Origin: Nymphaea colorata
Taxonomy: Eukaryota > Streptophyta > Magnoliopsida > Nymphaeales > Nymphaeaceae
Direction of reading: 5' to 3'
Assembly: GCF_008831285.2 (NCBI RefSeq)
Contig: NC_045140.1
Location: 4,691,528-4,755,527 of the forward strand
Length of the DNA stretch: 64,000 nucleotides
Part shown: positions 1 through 18,299 of the stretch, piece after piece
Layout: every line of letters begins with the position of its first letter
Numbering within the stretch: the stretch's first letter is position 1
Program-made: the position numbers and the translations under genes
Notes under the pieces: generated by a model
Database searches by the model: none
What the model saw: the letters and a program-made list of their open reading frames with translations, nothing else
What the model was told of the DNA's origin: nothing

Positions 1-121
1 ACCCGTGTCGACATGGCTAGACCCTTGAGTGGGTGCAGGACATGACAGACTTATCTATTTTTTGTTTAGTAATTTATACATTATGAATATAAATAATAAA
101 TGTATGTGTTTGTTTGCTTAG

Positions 122-125
<4 letters not shown>

Positions 126-171
<46 letters not shown>
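126..171. repeat. (TA)n microsatellite
   Basis: An uninterrupted TA dinucleotide tract about 46 bp long. It lies inside or downstream of the left-truncated DUF2358 gene, in a stretch (1-747) where I see no coding exon. Apparent reading frames across it are low-complexity Ile-Tyr runs and are not genes. Confidence 0.9.
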
Positions 172-174
<3 letters not shown>

Positions 175-747
175 ACCGATCTTTTGGGTCGTCAAGCCTC
201 TCACACACACACAGTCCTATGCAATGACGACCAGGGGATTTCAAACCAAGTTTTCTTTTTCTTTTTTTTTTTTGTTGAAAATGCTCCACATGAGTGCATG
301 CACTCCCACCCATGTACATAGCATGAGGGCAGGTAGGAAGTGCAGATGCAGGTGAACACACATAAAAACTTATACGTACAAAATCACAAACATAAAAGAA
401 ATATATGCATTCAAGTAGGGTGTAAACTGTAAAGTAAAGAACTATAATTAAGAGAGAAACCACAGCTCATCAACGCTGCATTGGCACCTGGATGCACCTG
501 ACTTGCGTGGTATCTCTGTGCCCATGTGACAGCTTGAAATATCATCATTGATGGTGACACGACAAGAACTTTTGTCTTCCAGAAAAACAGTTCTTTCTTA
601 GTTTAATTATGTTTGGCATTGAACTTCTCAGGATCCTTCTTATCCCAGAGGACAAAGGCTAAGATTTTAAAGAGTGAGAAAAGGGAACGCTATCAAATAA
701 AGTCAAGGAGGTTTTGAGCAGGCCCAGAGAGTAAACTAAATTCTCAC

Positions 748-3033
748 CACTGAGGGCTTGTCCAATGCTCCGGTCACCCACAGTGGTCGCTTGTACTTCT
801 TGCGACCAGTAAAAGCCCTAACTGGATCCTGCATTTCAGATAAATGAAAAATAGGTGAAGTTTGCAAGAAAAGGGCAGAAATTGACATTGCTACCAAATG
901 AACGACCATTATTTGATGTAACATTCATCAAATTTCATAGTAACGCAGTCATTCTTATGGAACTAACCCCATAATGCTTGGTCTGCCACGTGAAGATTCA
1001 AAAGAAGGAGAGAGATGTTAAAGCCAACTAAGTTAGAGACCAAAGAAGCAAGAGATATCATAAAAATAAATATTATGCTTCACAATTTATATAGCACTCC
1101 ATCGTTATGAAACTGATATGACTTGGCATGTTAACTTCTTTTTCCCCATAGACCCAGTACTGCAACTAGATAGAGGAACTATACCTGTATGGACTTATTT
1201 GCACTCCCAACTTAACCTCCCACTGCTTGCTGGAGTTATTCAAGCATAGAAGGAAAAAGATGTTTGTTTCAGTGGTATGCCTGCTTTCCACAAGGCTTAT
1301 GTACCATTACGGAATCTCTCTTCTCCTAGCAAAGGAAGTCAAATCTTTCTTTCTCTATTACTATTATTTACAATCAGGTCATTTCAGTGTCGAGGAAAAA
1401 AGGGGAGTTTCTTGTTTGCGTCAAGATATGAGTTGCTTTCTTTTTGCTTATCTTAGCCAGTTATTTCCAGTTTCACGGACTTTGTTCTCATGGCACTGTT
1501 CTTTCGCACTGGAGCCAATACGCCAATACCTAAGTTATACAGTTAAGTGGAGGGAATAAGGTGGTTCAATTATAGTTTCACTAATCAAACAGCATCCATC
1601 AGCCTATGAATTCACATAATGGACATGGTTTCACTGAGGTGACAGCTTTGAAAAGTACAATTACGAATTTCATACCTAAGATATTTATTTCCTTGATTTA
1701 CCTACGAAGGCACCATTCAGGTAAACAAAAACATTAAAAACTTGACTGGTCACACTTAAGATTTTTTCTCGGTGCCAATCTACATGCATCGAGAGAAACT
1801 GTGCCTAACAATTCCTCAACAAGAAGCAAAACAACAAAAGCAGTTTTTGCATTACGAGCTAAGCAAATTTTAGTACTGCAATGGCCATTTTTGAAGGACG
1901 TGTGCACCTCATGGAATTTAATAGACCAAGAACTAAGGGTGCACAAATCAGGAGAAACAAAAGCGATCAATCAGCACGAAGAACAAAATGGGCAAATGTA
2001 ATGTGACAACCAAGTTGAAAAGCATATATGCTCAGTCTCTCACTTGCCAATAGGTTTTCTCACCATGAGAAGAACAACAGTGAAAGAGGAGAAAGAAACA
2101 CAGACAAATATAAAGCAGAGGCAGAAAATACAGAAGAATGACCTTATATTTGACAGACACTGAATAGGTTCCGAGAGCGCGATTGCCTTCCCTCAACTCC
2201 AAAATGTCGCGCGCTAGCTGCCTCGCGGTAGATTCAACAAAAGGACTGCTGATGCACTCGAATTCATTGCACAGCTCGCCAAAGTCCATCTTGTCGACGA
2301 GCTTGTCTGCATCAGTTCTTTCGCTCGCTCGTTCCTGAGATACCTCCGTCCCTCTTGATTCATTTATAACTACAGAATTCAAAGGAAACTTCAATTTTTT
2401 TTTTCTTTCTGAAATCCATTCTGCCTGTCGATCAGTGGCTCAAAAATCATACGAGGGATACCTACGACTTGCATTACCTAAAATTCTCGTGAATCTTAAA
2501 GACTAAAGAACAAAAAACTCTTATTATAAATCCTCAGAAAAACGGTCTAAAGATAATACGGAAGTTTCCACTTCCAAATGACGAAACCGGTTGCTAAGCA
2601 GCTTCGAAGCCAATAAAGAATCAAAGAAAAAGAAAACAAGATCCAACATCCAAGATAACGAGGCTGTGCGATTCGGGCATCTTCCAAATGCCACATAATT
2701 TCTTCAAAGAAACAAAAAATTCACATGCTGGACAGAAAGGAAGCGCGATCAACAACTGCAAATTCAGTTCAAAATGCAGAAAAGATCTACCAACAACTGA
2801 AAATTCAGTTCAAAATGCAGAAAAGATCGAGATCCGAAAAATTCAGAAAGCGAGAGCTAGAGCGAGAGAGAGACAAACAGACCTCGAACCGGGGCGCAAC
2901 GAGAGAACGGAAACCCGGAGTTCTTCAAGTAATGAGACGAAAACGAAGAAGAAGAGGAAGGAGGAAGAAAGGATGAAGAAGAAGGAGACTTCGCGAAGAA
3001 GCAAATAGCAGAGCTCGAAGAGAGCGTGCTCAT
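748..3033 (-). CDS. DUF2358 family plastid protein, 5' part only
   Basis: Three exons are visible: 3033-2883, 2369-2143 and 828-748. All junctions are GT..AG and phases agree (151, 227 and 81 nt, giving 153 residues open throughout). Exon 1 starts MSTLSSSS and is Ser-rich with Arg and almost no acidic residues for about 50 residues, a typical chloroplast transit peptide. Exon 2 carries DKMDFGELCNEFECISSP and ARQLARDILELREGNRALGT; exon 3 carries DPVRAFTGRKKYKRPLWVTG. I recognise these as conserved blocks of the plant/cyanobacterial DUF2358 family, an uncharacterised family that I recall as having an NTF2-like fold. The remaining C-terminal half is not found in 1-747, so it lies beyond the left edge and the last intron exceeds 740 bp. 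Introns are 513 and 1314 bp. Molecular function is unknown. The family call is from memory of homologues; no search was run. Confidence 0.85.
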
Positions 3034-3240
3034 CTCCCCCTCTCCCGAAGTTTCTTTATTTTCTCTGCCGCCCTTCCTCCCTCCCTCCCTCCCTCTTCTT
3101 TTTGCAAATTTTGAATGGATGACGTTGGCCTGCCATCGCGAACCATGATTACCGAACCCTCCTCGACTTTTTACTAAAATGACTTCCAGATCCTTGATAT
3201 TTTTGGCCTTTATTTTCCCTTTAATATCTTCCAACATTTA
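3034..3240 (-). promoter_or_regulatory. Probable 5' leader and promoter of the DUF2358 gene
   Basis: Immediately upstream of the start codon the minus strand is purine-rich, with a short GGGA repeat (3076-3094) and several AT-rich stretches near 3190-3235 that could serve as a TATA region. Such GA-rich leaders are common in plant 5' UTRs. The assignment rests on position and composition only. Confidence 0.35.
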
Positions 3241-3517
3241 TTCACGTGTTCACCTCAAAACCACTAGCATCAGCAAATTGCGATTCACAAACTCAGAGTT
3301 GCAAACGGATCGGATTTAATGCAGTTGAATCGGTACAACTTTTAAGCGATCCGAATCGTTTGCAACCAATTTACAAATTATTCTCTATGCACAAGCCAAG
3401 AAAAAAAAAAACTGCACATATTGGTAAGAATAATTTACTAAGGTTGGCTCGAGTCAAAGTGAGTCAACACGTATCGGGTTGGTCATAAATATCAGTGTGC
3501 CTCCATGCGTATCGGTA

Positions 3518-3613
3518 TGAAAGGTAGTCCACTCCAAGGAGGTTAATGTTATGAAATCCATAGTCTGAAAGGTAGTCCACTCCAAGGAGGTTAATGTTAT
3601 GAAATCCATAGTC
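3518..3613. repeat. Perfect 48-bp tandem duplication
   Basis: Two identical 48-bp units (3518-3565 and 3566-3613), each starting TGAAAGGTAGTCCACTCC and ending CCATAGTC, lie directly head to tail. The copies show no difference, which suggests a recent slippage or repair duplication. Confidence 0.95.
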
Positions 3614-4881
3614 ACCGTCATGACCCAGTGCGCTGTACTTGAAACGTGTTTTTATGGTATAGATTAATAGCAATTTTTATTACGTACACATGTCCGCACT
3701 GCCCCTGCCGTTTTCCAAGAATTGCGTACAAGTGCAGTCGCAATCTTCTCATTAAAGCAAGGACAGATCACATGGGACAACTTATCTTCAATTTTCTTGC
3801 TTCCAAGTTTTGATTAGCATGAAGACAGCACACTCCTACAAACACTATGTTGTCTCGGTCCTTGCACTTCTATGAACTGCTCTGTTTACCAAAGAGGCTT
3901 TAAGGGGTCGTTTGAGGGCAAAAACACTTTGTGACAGTTCTATGGACATTGTTCTTCATTTATAAAAAAAAAAAAGTTAAAATCATGGTTCACCTTGTTC
4001 TTAGATAGGGGGGTTTAGGTTTTATTTCAATTTTGTTTCTCAAAAATTCCACTTGCTATCCGAAGCTGGTTATATGCATCACTCAAACCTGCATCACTCA
4101 AACCTGTATGATACATGTGATTCGCCCCAGTGAAGCATATGTGCCTCTTTTGTCCAATGCACACGCTCGATGCACAGTTTTTTCATTTTTAAAAAAAATG
4201 TTATTTCTAATGTTTTTCTTCTTTTTTTTTTTCTTTTTTTCAAACTTCACCCATTAAGAAATAGGAGACTTTAGTTTCTTTTTTTTCTTTTGTATAATGA
4301 CCAGAATACTCATGATCAATAAAACATAGAGACCCTTATAAGGACAAAAAAAAAATAGTGGAAAAGTTAAACGTCAAAAAAGAAAAAAACTTTTCTTTTT
4401 AAAAATTCCAAAATACCTCAATTTTGCCAGTCCTTTTTTTTTTTTGGTGCATATATGTTGTATGTCTCACCACCCTGGTGCATGCAGCTCACTCTCCTTG
4501 CTATCTCTCTCTAGCTAGAGACAATACCTCCCTCTCCATCTCTTGGGCGAATGTTGTGACACTGATGGCGGCACCCCTCTTTCTCGCTGACGAGTACATG
4601 GTGCCCCTCTCTCTTTGGCGGCTCCCAATGTAGTAAAAGGTTTGTGTGCACCGTTATGCATGTCCAACTTACGTAAATAGTAAAAGAAGGGTGTTGTTTT
4701 TGTAATTTAAAAAAACCATGTCCTTTGCAGTCTTTTCACTTTTTTTCAATTTTCATTTTCAATTTACCAAAAACTAGTCTCTTTTTCTTTGGGAAGAAAG
4801 AATACTTTTGTCATTAACCGTATCATTAATCATACTGACATACAAAATTTCATATGAAGCATGTAACCAGTTTTGCTGCTA

Positions 4882-4885
<4 letters not shown>

Positions 4886-4951
<66 letters not shown>

Positions 4952-4952
4952 C
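4886..4952. repeat. (TC)n(TA)n compound microsatellite
   Basis: A TC tract of about 46 bp runs straight into a TA tract of about 20 bp. Non-coding. Confidence 0.9.
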
Positions 4953-5553
4953 GTCATGTACATCTTGATCTAGTGAGGTTTTGATGGCCTGGTAGACCAT
5001 AATTGACATTTGAAGATTATGCATGTTGTTGATCTTATCATGTTCCTGCTGCATATATTCAGCCACAAAGATTATCATGGTTGTATGGCATAAGGTTCTA
5101 TTATATATATGATGACACCAAATTAGTGTGTCTACTATGTAATACAATAGGTAATTCCACCAGTACTAGAGACTTTTCTTACAACTTATATATGAGAAAG
5201 TTATGTTAGTAACTTCATTCTAGTCAAAGAAATGTAAGGTGGAAAGCATGGTTTCTATGAGGATGCATGCAACTTTGCATACTCAAGGACTTACTTCTTT
5301 TTCTTGTATTATGATAATTCGAACTTGGTAAAGTTAGGCTCTTCATTTTAGTTTTTTTATTAATATGTTTGACAAATTTGGTCATGAAGCTTATACATTG
5401 CTATGCCGCGGTGTAGTGCTCAACGATTTGCTTCGTCTCGTCACATTTAACAACATTGGACTGTAATCTTTTTTAAGCTATTTGCTTGTTCATGCACTAA
5501 TAAAATATGTTCTTGAATTATCCTTCCTCAGATAAATGCCCCTTTCTCATCAC

Positions 5554-5747
5554 TAGGGGCCGAGCCAGGGTAGGGTTCGCAAGAGACATGACCCCACCTT
5601 TAAAAAAATTAAAAATTTACATGTAAATCTTTAAAAAAATTCATTTGTCTTATATAAAAATTTTGAAAAGAGATATTTATGCCAAATCAAAATTTAAAAA
5701 AACTTTAGTTTGACCCTCCTCATAAAAAATTCCTAACTCTGCCCCTG
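5554..5747. mobile_element. hAT-like MITE, family A, with 8-bp target duplication
   Basis: This short AT-rich element (194 bp) begins TAGGGGCCGAGCCAGGG and ends CTAACTCTGCCCCTG, a terminal inverted repeat. It is flanked by an exact 8-bp direct repeat, CTCATCAC, at 5546-5553 and 5748-5755. Eight-base target duplications with ends of this kind point to the hAT superfamily. It has no coding capacity, so it would depend on a transposase elsewhere. Relatives occur at 16475, 38007, 39702 and 59656. Confidence 0.8.
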
Positions 5748-5940
5748 CTCATCACAAATCACTCTTGCTAAGAGTGATTTTATTCTTTCTGCCATAATTT
5801 TTGTTATCAGCTTGTCAATACAATTGCATAAAGCTATGAGGCGAAAGTCCGAAATATTTCAACAAGTCAGTCATTTTCCTTTGAAGGATCTCAATAGCTT
5901 GCTTGAAGAGTGACAAAAGAAGAGCCAAGGTGGTGAACTG

Positions 5941-6259
5941 TGTTGGTGTGTGGAACTTGATTCATACTGGTTCGGGGGCGTTAGCCCCCGATGGATTTTT
6001 TTTTTTGTAAGGGCATTTATGTTATTTTGTATAAATGCGGGTTTCGCCCTAATCCTTATGTTGAGAGGAGGGCCGCAGTTTTCTTGGTCTTCTTCTCTCA
6101 GAGTGACTATGTTCATCTGTGAGTGAATAGTAAAATATCTATGCGACTGTGGACGTAGGAGATTATTGCTCCGAACCACGTAAATCTTTGTTTTCTTCCT
6201 TGTTGCTTCTAACCTCCTCTTTAAACTGCGAGAGAGAAGAGTTTGTGTTGTTCCTAACA
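5941..6259. mobile_element. Solo LTR with 5-bp target duplication
   Basis: The 319-bp block begins TGTTGGTGTG and ends CCTAACA, giving the TGTT..AACA ends of retrotransposon LTRs. It is bounded by an exact 5-bp direct repeat AACTG (5936-5940 and 6260-6264). Its 3' part contains a stretch around GTGGACGTAGGAGATTATTG followed by GAACCACGTAAATC, familiar from the transcribed 3' ends of many plant LTRs. No gag, pol or second LTR lies next to it, so it is best explained as the product of LTR-LTR recombination. Frames running through it are not genes. Confidence 0.8.
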
Positions 6260-8965
6260 AACTGGTAGCGATGTTTGACTCCATCTCAAGAGAGTTGGTC
6301 ACTGGCAAACTATTAACTTATTAAGATGGGACCCAACCCAAGCCCATTGTTGAACTAACAAACCCCAGTTTGTGGGTGTCATGACTTAACCTGGTTCACA
6401 AATGGTGTCATCAAGCGCATACATATACACTTGAATTCGAATATGAACAAAGAAAAGTCATATGTGAATCCGAAATCTAATTTGTTAATTTGAATATGAT
6501 CTAAATCCGAATCCGAATTATAAACCTAGTTTGGTGGATTTTCAAAATGTAAGAACATTAGATATAAGATATTTATTAAAAATAAATCCAAATCCGATCA
6601 GATGTCATTTCTTAAAACTAAATCAGATCTGATTTTTTATCGGACATTAAATTTTTTTCATATCCGATTTTTTTTTTTTTTTAGAACGGTTTAGTCAGAT
6701 ATTCAATCCAAATCAGATATATTAACATTCCTAAACCTACCACGAAGACCGTCAAAGTTTGGCCCAACGTGGCCCACTGCCCAGCCCTAATTTTATTGTT
6801 GAAAAGTCATTCCCATCCCCACGATAGCAACTATACATCAGATGTTTGTACATGAACTTCCAAGCCGATAATTTTTTATGTATATTTAACGCAAATTAAT
6901 TTGACTTGTACTTACCTTTGGCATATGTAGTCTATGCCATGAAATGGACAACTCGATCATGTTTCTTGTACTTAAAAAATCTAACTAATTCCAAAATAGT
7001 GGTTTGAATATCTATAGAATACCTAATCACATGTCGTGACCAAAACAGTCCAATTATTGGTACTTAAAGAAACATATAGAATGCGCCATTTTTGTTGTCA
7101 ACTTTTGCCGGAGTTCATATAAATTGACTTCGTATATGTCAAATTTTATCAAGTCTTTCCGCCGGCTTGTTTTATTTTGCAGTCAGTTCTATTTTGCAGT
7201 CAGTTCGTATCCATCATTTCCTTCGTGTTGCCAAGGTACTAAGTCTATTTTTGATGCTTCAAAGTGATGTCTTTGTTATGTTTCAACTGGTAGGTAAAAA
7301 TAACAAATAAAAATAACAATACTTGTAATTTATAAAAGTTCACTTTTATATAAAATTTTGAAAAATTATATTTTAGTTTCTCTCAAGATTTTGGAACTAT
7401 AGTTCCACCTTTTAATGAAAAATTCATAGCTTTACTCCTAGTGACAAAATGTCAAAATAGAATTGAATCATTTAAAAGGAACTGCAGGCTAACACAGAAA
7501 TCGCAACAAAGAACGCCGGGTACCAAAAAATTCAAAGTATATTACTTTTTTCTAAATTTACAACAACAAAAAAATACTAAGCCCCCACTTAAGGGCTCAT
7601 AATCTAATACTAATCATACAATAATTAGTTAAAACAGTCAGGCTTTTCATTCTAACTACTAATATCATGATAATTAATTAAATAGTGTGATCTTTAAGAG
7701 GGACTTATTTGTCACCATTAAAATAAATATTGAAAAGCAACCCGTATCAAGCAACTTCCTAATTTTTATTTTTTCAAAAAATATTTAATAAAAATAAAAT
7801 GTATATTTTTAAATCTATTTAATTATCAGCTAGCCTTCTTTCAGTTGAGCTACATGCCATTTATGTGGGCCAATATGTGGTCAACTATGATAATGTTGGC
7901 TTGTTTACTATGTCCAAAAAAGTGCAAATTTTCCTAACTAATATGTGCTGCACTAATTATTTTGGCAAGACTAAGTGATCCTGACTCCTCACCAAAGACT
8001 CTGACCCATGGAGAGATGGTAACCATAAAATTAAGCAAATCTCGCGCCCACAGGCCTCGCTTGCGGGACACGTGCTTGCGGCCGAAGAGAAGCATGTGTG
8101 AAGAAAGCATGCGACCGCGACGCTCCCTTCGAGCACAATCGCTTCGAGGAAAAGTAGGGATGTAAATGGTTCGGATTTGAATCGGCTAAGAGTTCTACCA
8201 AATCAGATATGACAAAAAAACTTGTATCAATTATGCACCATTCAGAAGAAAAGAAGGCCTTTTTAGTGAGTGGTGACTTGTTGGGACACCTCATCAACAG
8301 TTATCTTCATATGTGGAGACAAACCAAGTCAACTATTTTGAGGGTTTAGTTACACTAGGAAACATTCTAAGACCATAAAAAATTGGACCATTTTTTTATT
8401 ATTTTAAATTTCTAAAGGTATGTAATTTTTTATAGACATCCAAATAAATTATTTAAATATTTAAAATGTTCTAGAACATGTAAGCAGGTGAGAATTTTAA
8501 AAAAAATAATTTTAAAAAATATGTAATTGCTCCTTATCCTAGATGGATGAAGAACATCACATGCTTCAAGTAGTATTATTAAATTGCAAATGGTAAGAGA
8601 AAAATGTGAAGGGCACCAAGTTGAAGACTTAATTACATGTTTTTGCCGCTTTGGTAATCAAATTAAGTGGCCAAACAATTTGATTTTATGGCCATACATG
8701 TAACTTTCAAGTACATTTTACTTTTAAAAAAAATTATCTATTTTTTGAAGAAATGATTTATTTATTACCTTTTTTTTCTGGTTCCAAAAATTCACGGATT
8801 CGGCTCATGAATCAATTCAAGAAGCACCGCGCCGGGGGTAAAAAAAAGCACTATTATGCTGTTTTGAATTATTCGAGGTCAAGTCTCCGTTCAGGGTTTA
8901 CTAATATTGTTATATTTTTAAAGAAATTTATAATAAAAAGAAAGTTTCAAATTATTATTGTCTAA

Positions 8966-9238
8966 TAGTACAGCCACATGTGAGTTTGTGTGAGCAGCTG
9001 TCCACACGGTCCCACAAAATTTATTTATTTGTATATTTATATTTTAAACATTTATATATATATATATATATATTCTTATTTTATACATAACATTTCTTAT
9101 ACTTTCTCCAATGAAAGGGGACCACCCCAGCACACTTTCATCAGAATTAATTTACTATGTAGTCAAAAGATTTTTTTTTTTTCTAAGTGTCTATATGTGT
9201 TAGTGTCTTTGGACCAAAAATTTTTGACTCCACCACTA
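8966..9238. mobile_element. Probable MITE, family B
   Basis: The left end TAGTACAGCCACATGTGAG and right end GACTCCACCACTA form imperfect inverted termini related to the pattern TAGTGRCGGAGCCA. The same termini occur at 38949-39118, and a lone left end occurs at 42419. The interior is a TA-rich spacer. Flanking target duplications have decayed, so the boundaries are approximate. Confidence 0.4.
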
Positions 9239-10345
9239 CCGTTAATTTTTAGTTATATAATTGACTAAAAAGTAAGTGCCCAAGGTTACGTACCTAACAT
9301 TGTCCACCGGAAGACATAATGAGTGTCATGCACTTTCACTTGCAATTGTGAAATGTCTCAGTCACCTGACCAACTTGGTTCGCTTAAAATCAGGTTTAGC
9401 TTCCATTGATCAAGCCGGACTTAAGATATATTTGATTATATATATATATATTAAAATGATTGAATTGTGCTCTCACCACATATAAACTGGTGTGGGCAGT
9501 TGCCCACACCAACTTGTCAATATTCATTCATTTTTACATTAAGATTGTCTAATATTTACTTTGTCATATATGTAAGTGTCCATGAATCTTAAGGTATGAA
9601 AACATATGAACCAATGCCTATTCAAAAAAAAATTTCTGGCTCTGCACCAACCAAAATTTCTTACTCTACAGTAATAGGCACCGAGGAGGCGCTTGATGGC
9701 CGTGGAAAAACTTTCAATGCTTTTTCTTTGAGAAAAAAGAAAAGAAAAAAGGAAGACCTAAAGGTAGGAGCTGGAATTAAAAAAACTATACGATCTACAC
9801 ATTGTGGAACAGTAAAAAGATTGAAAGGATAAATTCTTTTTTTTAAGTGTTTGACTAGTAAGAATAACTTTTCCTAAAAAGTGCATTCAACTAAAAGAAT
9901 TTCTTGCCATGAGGTGTTTTTTCAAGAAAAGAACAAAGACTTGTGTCGTTGCTTTGTGATTGGCAATCTCACGATTGCATCCATCATTATTTACGCATTT
10001 ATTTGTGAAAAGTACGTTCCAACAGCTCCATAAAGTTCCTTTGTCTCCTATGGTTTTCATATTTCGTAGTCGTTATATCGAAAAACACGTAGCACCTAGA
10101 CCCTAAATGAGAATTATATGGACCATCGAGTTTAAGATATACTAGATATTAAGTTGAAAAAATAGATACTAAAATATATTTTCAAGAGACAGAAATCCCC
10201 TTTATAAGCGAAAATAAACCAATTTCCTTAACCTAGAGTTTTTGCCTTTCTTTGGGAGGTATTTAGTCTCTTAAACATACAATTAGGTTTATATTTTTTT
10301 CAACTTAATCTCCTTTGTCAATCTCATGTGATTATATATATATAT

Positions 10346-10414
10346 AGAAGATTTCATATTATGCCTCTTCAAATTGCCACCTGTTTTTTCTTAAACTTAA
10401 TCAAATAAATGTAA

Positions 10415-10448
<34 letters not shown>

Positions 10449-10520
10449 ATTTTCATATTATGCCTGTTCAAATTGCCACCTGTGTTTTCATAAATTTAAT
10501 CAAGTAAAAGTAACTTATAT
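10346..10520. repeat. Imperfect tandem duplication split by (TA)n
   Basis: Two copies of a segment of about 76 bp share CATATTATGCC, TTCAAATTGCCACCTG and GTAACTTATAT in the same order (10346-10421 and 10444-10520), separated by a TA microsatellite. A few substitutions show it is older than the 48-bp repeat at 3518. Confidence 0.85.
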
Positions 10521-10808
10521 GGAAAATATAAAAATAAGAGAATCTTGAGGGTTCGGTATTCATATTGAATTTTATGATAGAAAAGCTAAGGCCGTTAATA
10601 TTTAAAATATTACAAAATATAATTTGTACAACCTATTCGTATGTTTTTTCCAACTATTTTCATTTATGTATGCCATTAAATTCATTAAAAACTAAACTGA
10701 TGGTTCTTAAGAGTTAAATGATACAAAATGCGAGATTTATTGCTATCTTTTTTTTTTCTTTTTTTTTGATAAGTGATAGTTTCTTATATTAAGCTTGAGA
10801 AATTTTGA

Positions 10809-10900
10809 GGAGGGTAGCATAGGTGGTTGATTTAGTAGGTTAGTGAAAGTTCGGCTATTAGTTCGATTCCCATAAGTGCTATTCGTATGGATTAAAAATA
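10809..10900 (+). mobile_element. Possible tRNA-derived SINE head
   Basis: GGTTGATTTAGTAGG (10824-10838) resembles an RNA polymerase III box A, and GTTCGATTCC (10861-10870) is an exact-looking box B about 35 bp downstream, the spacing seen in tRNA-derived SINEs. It does not fold as a complete tRNA and no tail or target duplication was identified. Confidence 0.3.
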
Positions 10901-11401
10901 GTGGTAGTCGACTACTCATTACTGTTTAGTTGAAAGGACTAACCTTATATGTATTCAACTACTATGCAGCTCCGAATCCCCGAAAAGCAAAACATTAAGA
11001 GAGCAAAACTATGGCTGCTATTTATTTTCCATAAAATAATCTGAAATGTGTTCAAATAAATCAATTTCAGATTTATAATGAAATCTGAAACGGATTCAGA
11101 TTGATTGATATTCTTGAATAGTCCTTTCTACGTACCAGAGTTAGTGATATTCGATTTCTATCCAGTTTTTACATGTAGAAAAGAACAAAGGCTCCTACTT
11201 AACCATTGGACATGGTTCAAGAATACTGATTTGGATTTGGATATTATTCTACCTAATTCAAAAACTATTCAAATTGAATTTTTTTTTTCTTAAAAAATTG
11301 GATTCAGATCTATGTCCAGTCATTGCCACACCCTTGAAATGGATTAGCAAGAGGCTAGAGGATTTATTTGTGCAAACCCGAACAAAGAAAACTAAAGATC
11401 T

Positions 11402-11403
<2 letters not shown>

Positions 11404-11445
<42 letters not shown>
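11404..11445. repeat. (TA)n microsatellite
   Basis: An uninterrupted TA tract of about 42 bp in intergenic DNA. Confidence 0.9.
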
Positions 11446-11450
<5 letters not shown>

Positions 11451-12302
11451 AATACTACTGTGTTAGGGTTTGCACAAATAAAGGAGGAAGGAACAGCATC
11501 ATAAGATTTGCTTTCCTAAATGGGTTGCTCCTCCAATTAAAAGATTTCCATAATCAAATGGCCATGCCTTTTATAGGTTAAAAGAGCACTTCATTTTTTT
11601 GAGCTGCCATTTTTCCAATGTGTAAATCACAAGTTTCTAAGAATATATCATGGGGATTTTAAATTTGTAGGAACCTAAGATCTATTGTAGCTTAGATGCA
11701 TCCAAAGCCAGTATGGGATTCTTTCAAATTGGTGCATAAAGAAAAACCAACATCTCCTAACCATATCTTAGTTTGAAACCTAAATCTACCAAGGAAATCA
11801 ATATTTATTATGAACATAAATGCTTTTCAACTAATTTTTTTCCAAATTGATCCCTCTTGCTGGCAAGGATGAAATGCATTAAAAACTCAATGCGTCTAAT
11901 AGACAAAAAGAGAAAAAAATAAACACGTTTAATGAATAATGATAAAATGTTGGTGACTTGAACGGAAAATTTTCCCCAGGAATTACCTGCCGGCGGACAA
12001 GAGGAGTCCAAAAGAGTGAACAGACAGTCTGTTGGTCACGGGCTCCATGACATAGGCGAGGACCGCCGACGGATATAATTCCCCATCTCTCGGACAATAC
12101 CGTAAATTAGGATTCTGTAGATCTCCCTCGTCTTCCCTTTCCCGGAAACCAAGGAGACACTCTCTCCTACCGAAGCGTAACTCAACAGTTCGATTCTCTT
12201 TCTATCTCCCTCTGTTTCTCTCTCAACTAACTTCCCGCCAACCAAAAAAGATAATAGGGGGAAGAGAGAATTCCGTTACTGTCAGGCGCCTTTCTGTCTT
12301 CT

Positions 12303-12334
12303 CTCCCTCCCTCTCTCTCTCTCTCTCTCTCTCT
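12303..12334 (+). promoter_or_regulatory. (CT)n tract upstream of the carboxypeptidase gene
   Basis: A pyrimidine tract lies about 170-200 bp upstream of the start codon and about 100 bp upstream of the TATA-like box. CT-rich stretches (Y patches) are frequent in plant core promoters. A regulatory role here is inferred from position only. Confidence 0.4.
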
Positions 12335-12430
12335 TTGCAGTTTTTTTGCTTTTTCCTCTTTTTGTTTAAACCGCCTTACCAGTGGCGTGACTCAATTAAA
12401 TAGACTCCATTGACCTCGACTCTGTTTCTT

Positions 12431-12438
12431 TATATATA
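12431..12438 (+). promoter_or_regulatory. TATA-like box of the carboxypeptidase gene
   Basis: TATATATA sits 67-74 bp upstream of the start codon, which would place transcription start near 12460-12470 and give a 5' leader of about 40 bases. It is the best-placed TATA candidate upstream of the gene. Confidence 0.55.
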
Positions 12439-12504
12439 CCAACAAATCAAGTTTCGTCATACCAACTTCTTTCTCCTTTCTTTCGACTCCCAAAGCAGAG
12501 GACG

Positions 12505-18217
<5,713 letters not shown>

Positions 18218-18285
18218 TACTGATGCCAAAATGAAAAGATCAACGAAACGTTGCCGTATTCTTACTTCTATTCCAAAGGAAAAAA

Positions 18286-18291
18286 ATAAAT
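18286..18291 (+). promoter_or_regulatory. Candidate polyadenylation signal of the carboxypeptidase gene
   Basis: AATAAA lies 69 bases after the stop codon in a T/A-rich context. Plant signals are loose, so the true cleavage site may differ. Confidence 0.4.
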
Positions 18292-18299
18292 TAAATATC

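Larger units (their letters stand above)
3241..5545. other. Intergenic, AT-rich, no gene seen
   Basis: No exon with plausible splice sites, codon usage or family motif was found on either strand. The stretch holds a 48-bp tandem duplication (3518-3613), several T-runs and a TC/TA microsatellite near 4886-4952. A block at 4430-4640 is slightly richer in GC but shows no recognisable protein. Confidence 0.6.
6265..12302. other. Intergenic, AT-rich, decayed repeats, no gene seen
   Basis: About 6 kb without a convincing exon. It contains (TA)n tracts (9055-9072, 10420-10446, 11404-11445), a partially duplicated segment (10346-10520), a possible SINE-like piece near 10809 and MITE-like ends at 8966-9238. 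A GC-richer block at 8040-8160 can be read as an Arg-rich frame but matches no family I know and has no splice context. Confidence 0.6.

Noticed and set aside
74-463. 129-residue minus-strand frame
   Set aside because: Crosses a (TA)n tract giving an Ile-Tyr run; no splice or family support.
1227-1559. 110-residue plus-strand frame inside the DUF2358 intron
   Set aside because: Lies in a verified intron, opposite strand, no recognised motif.
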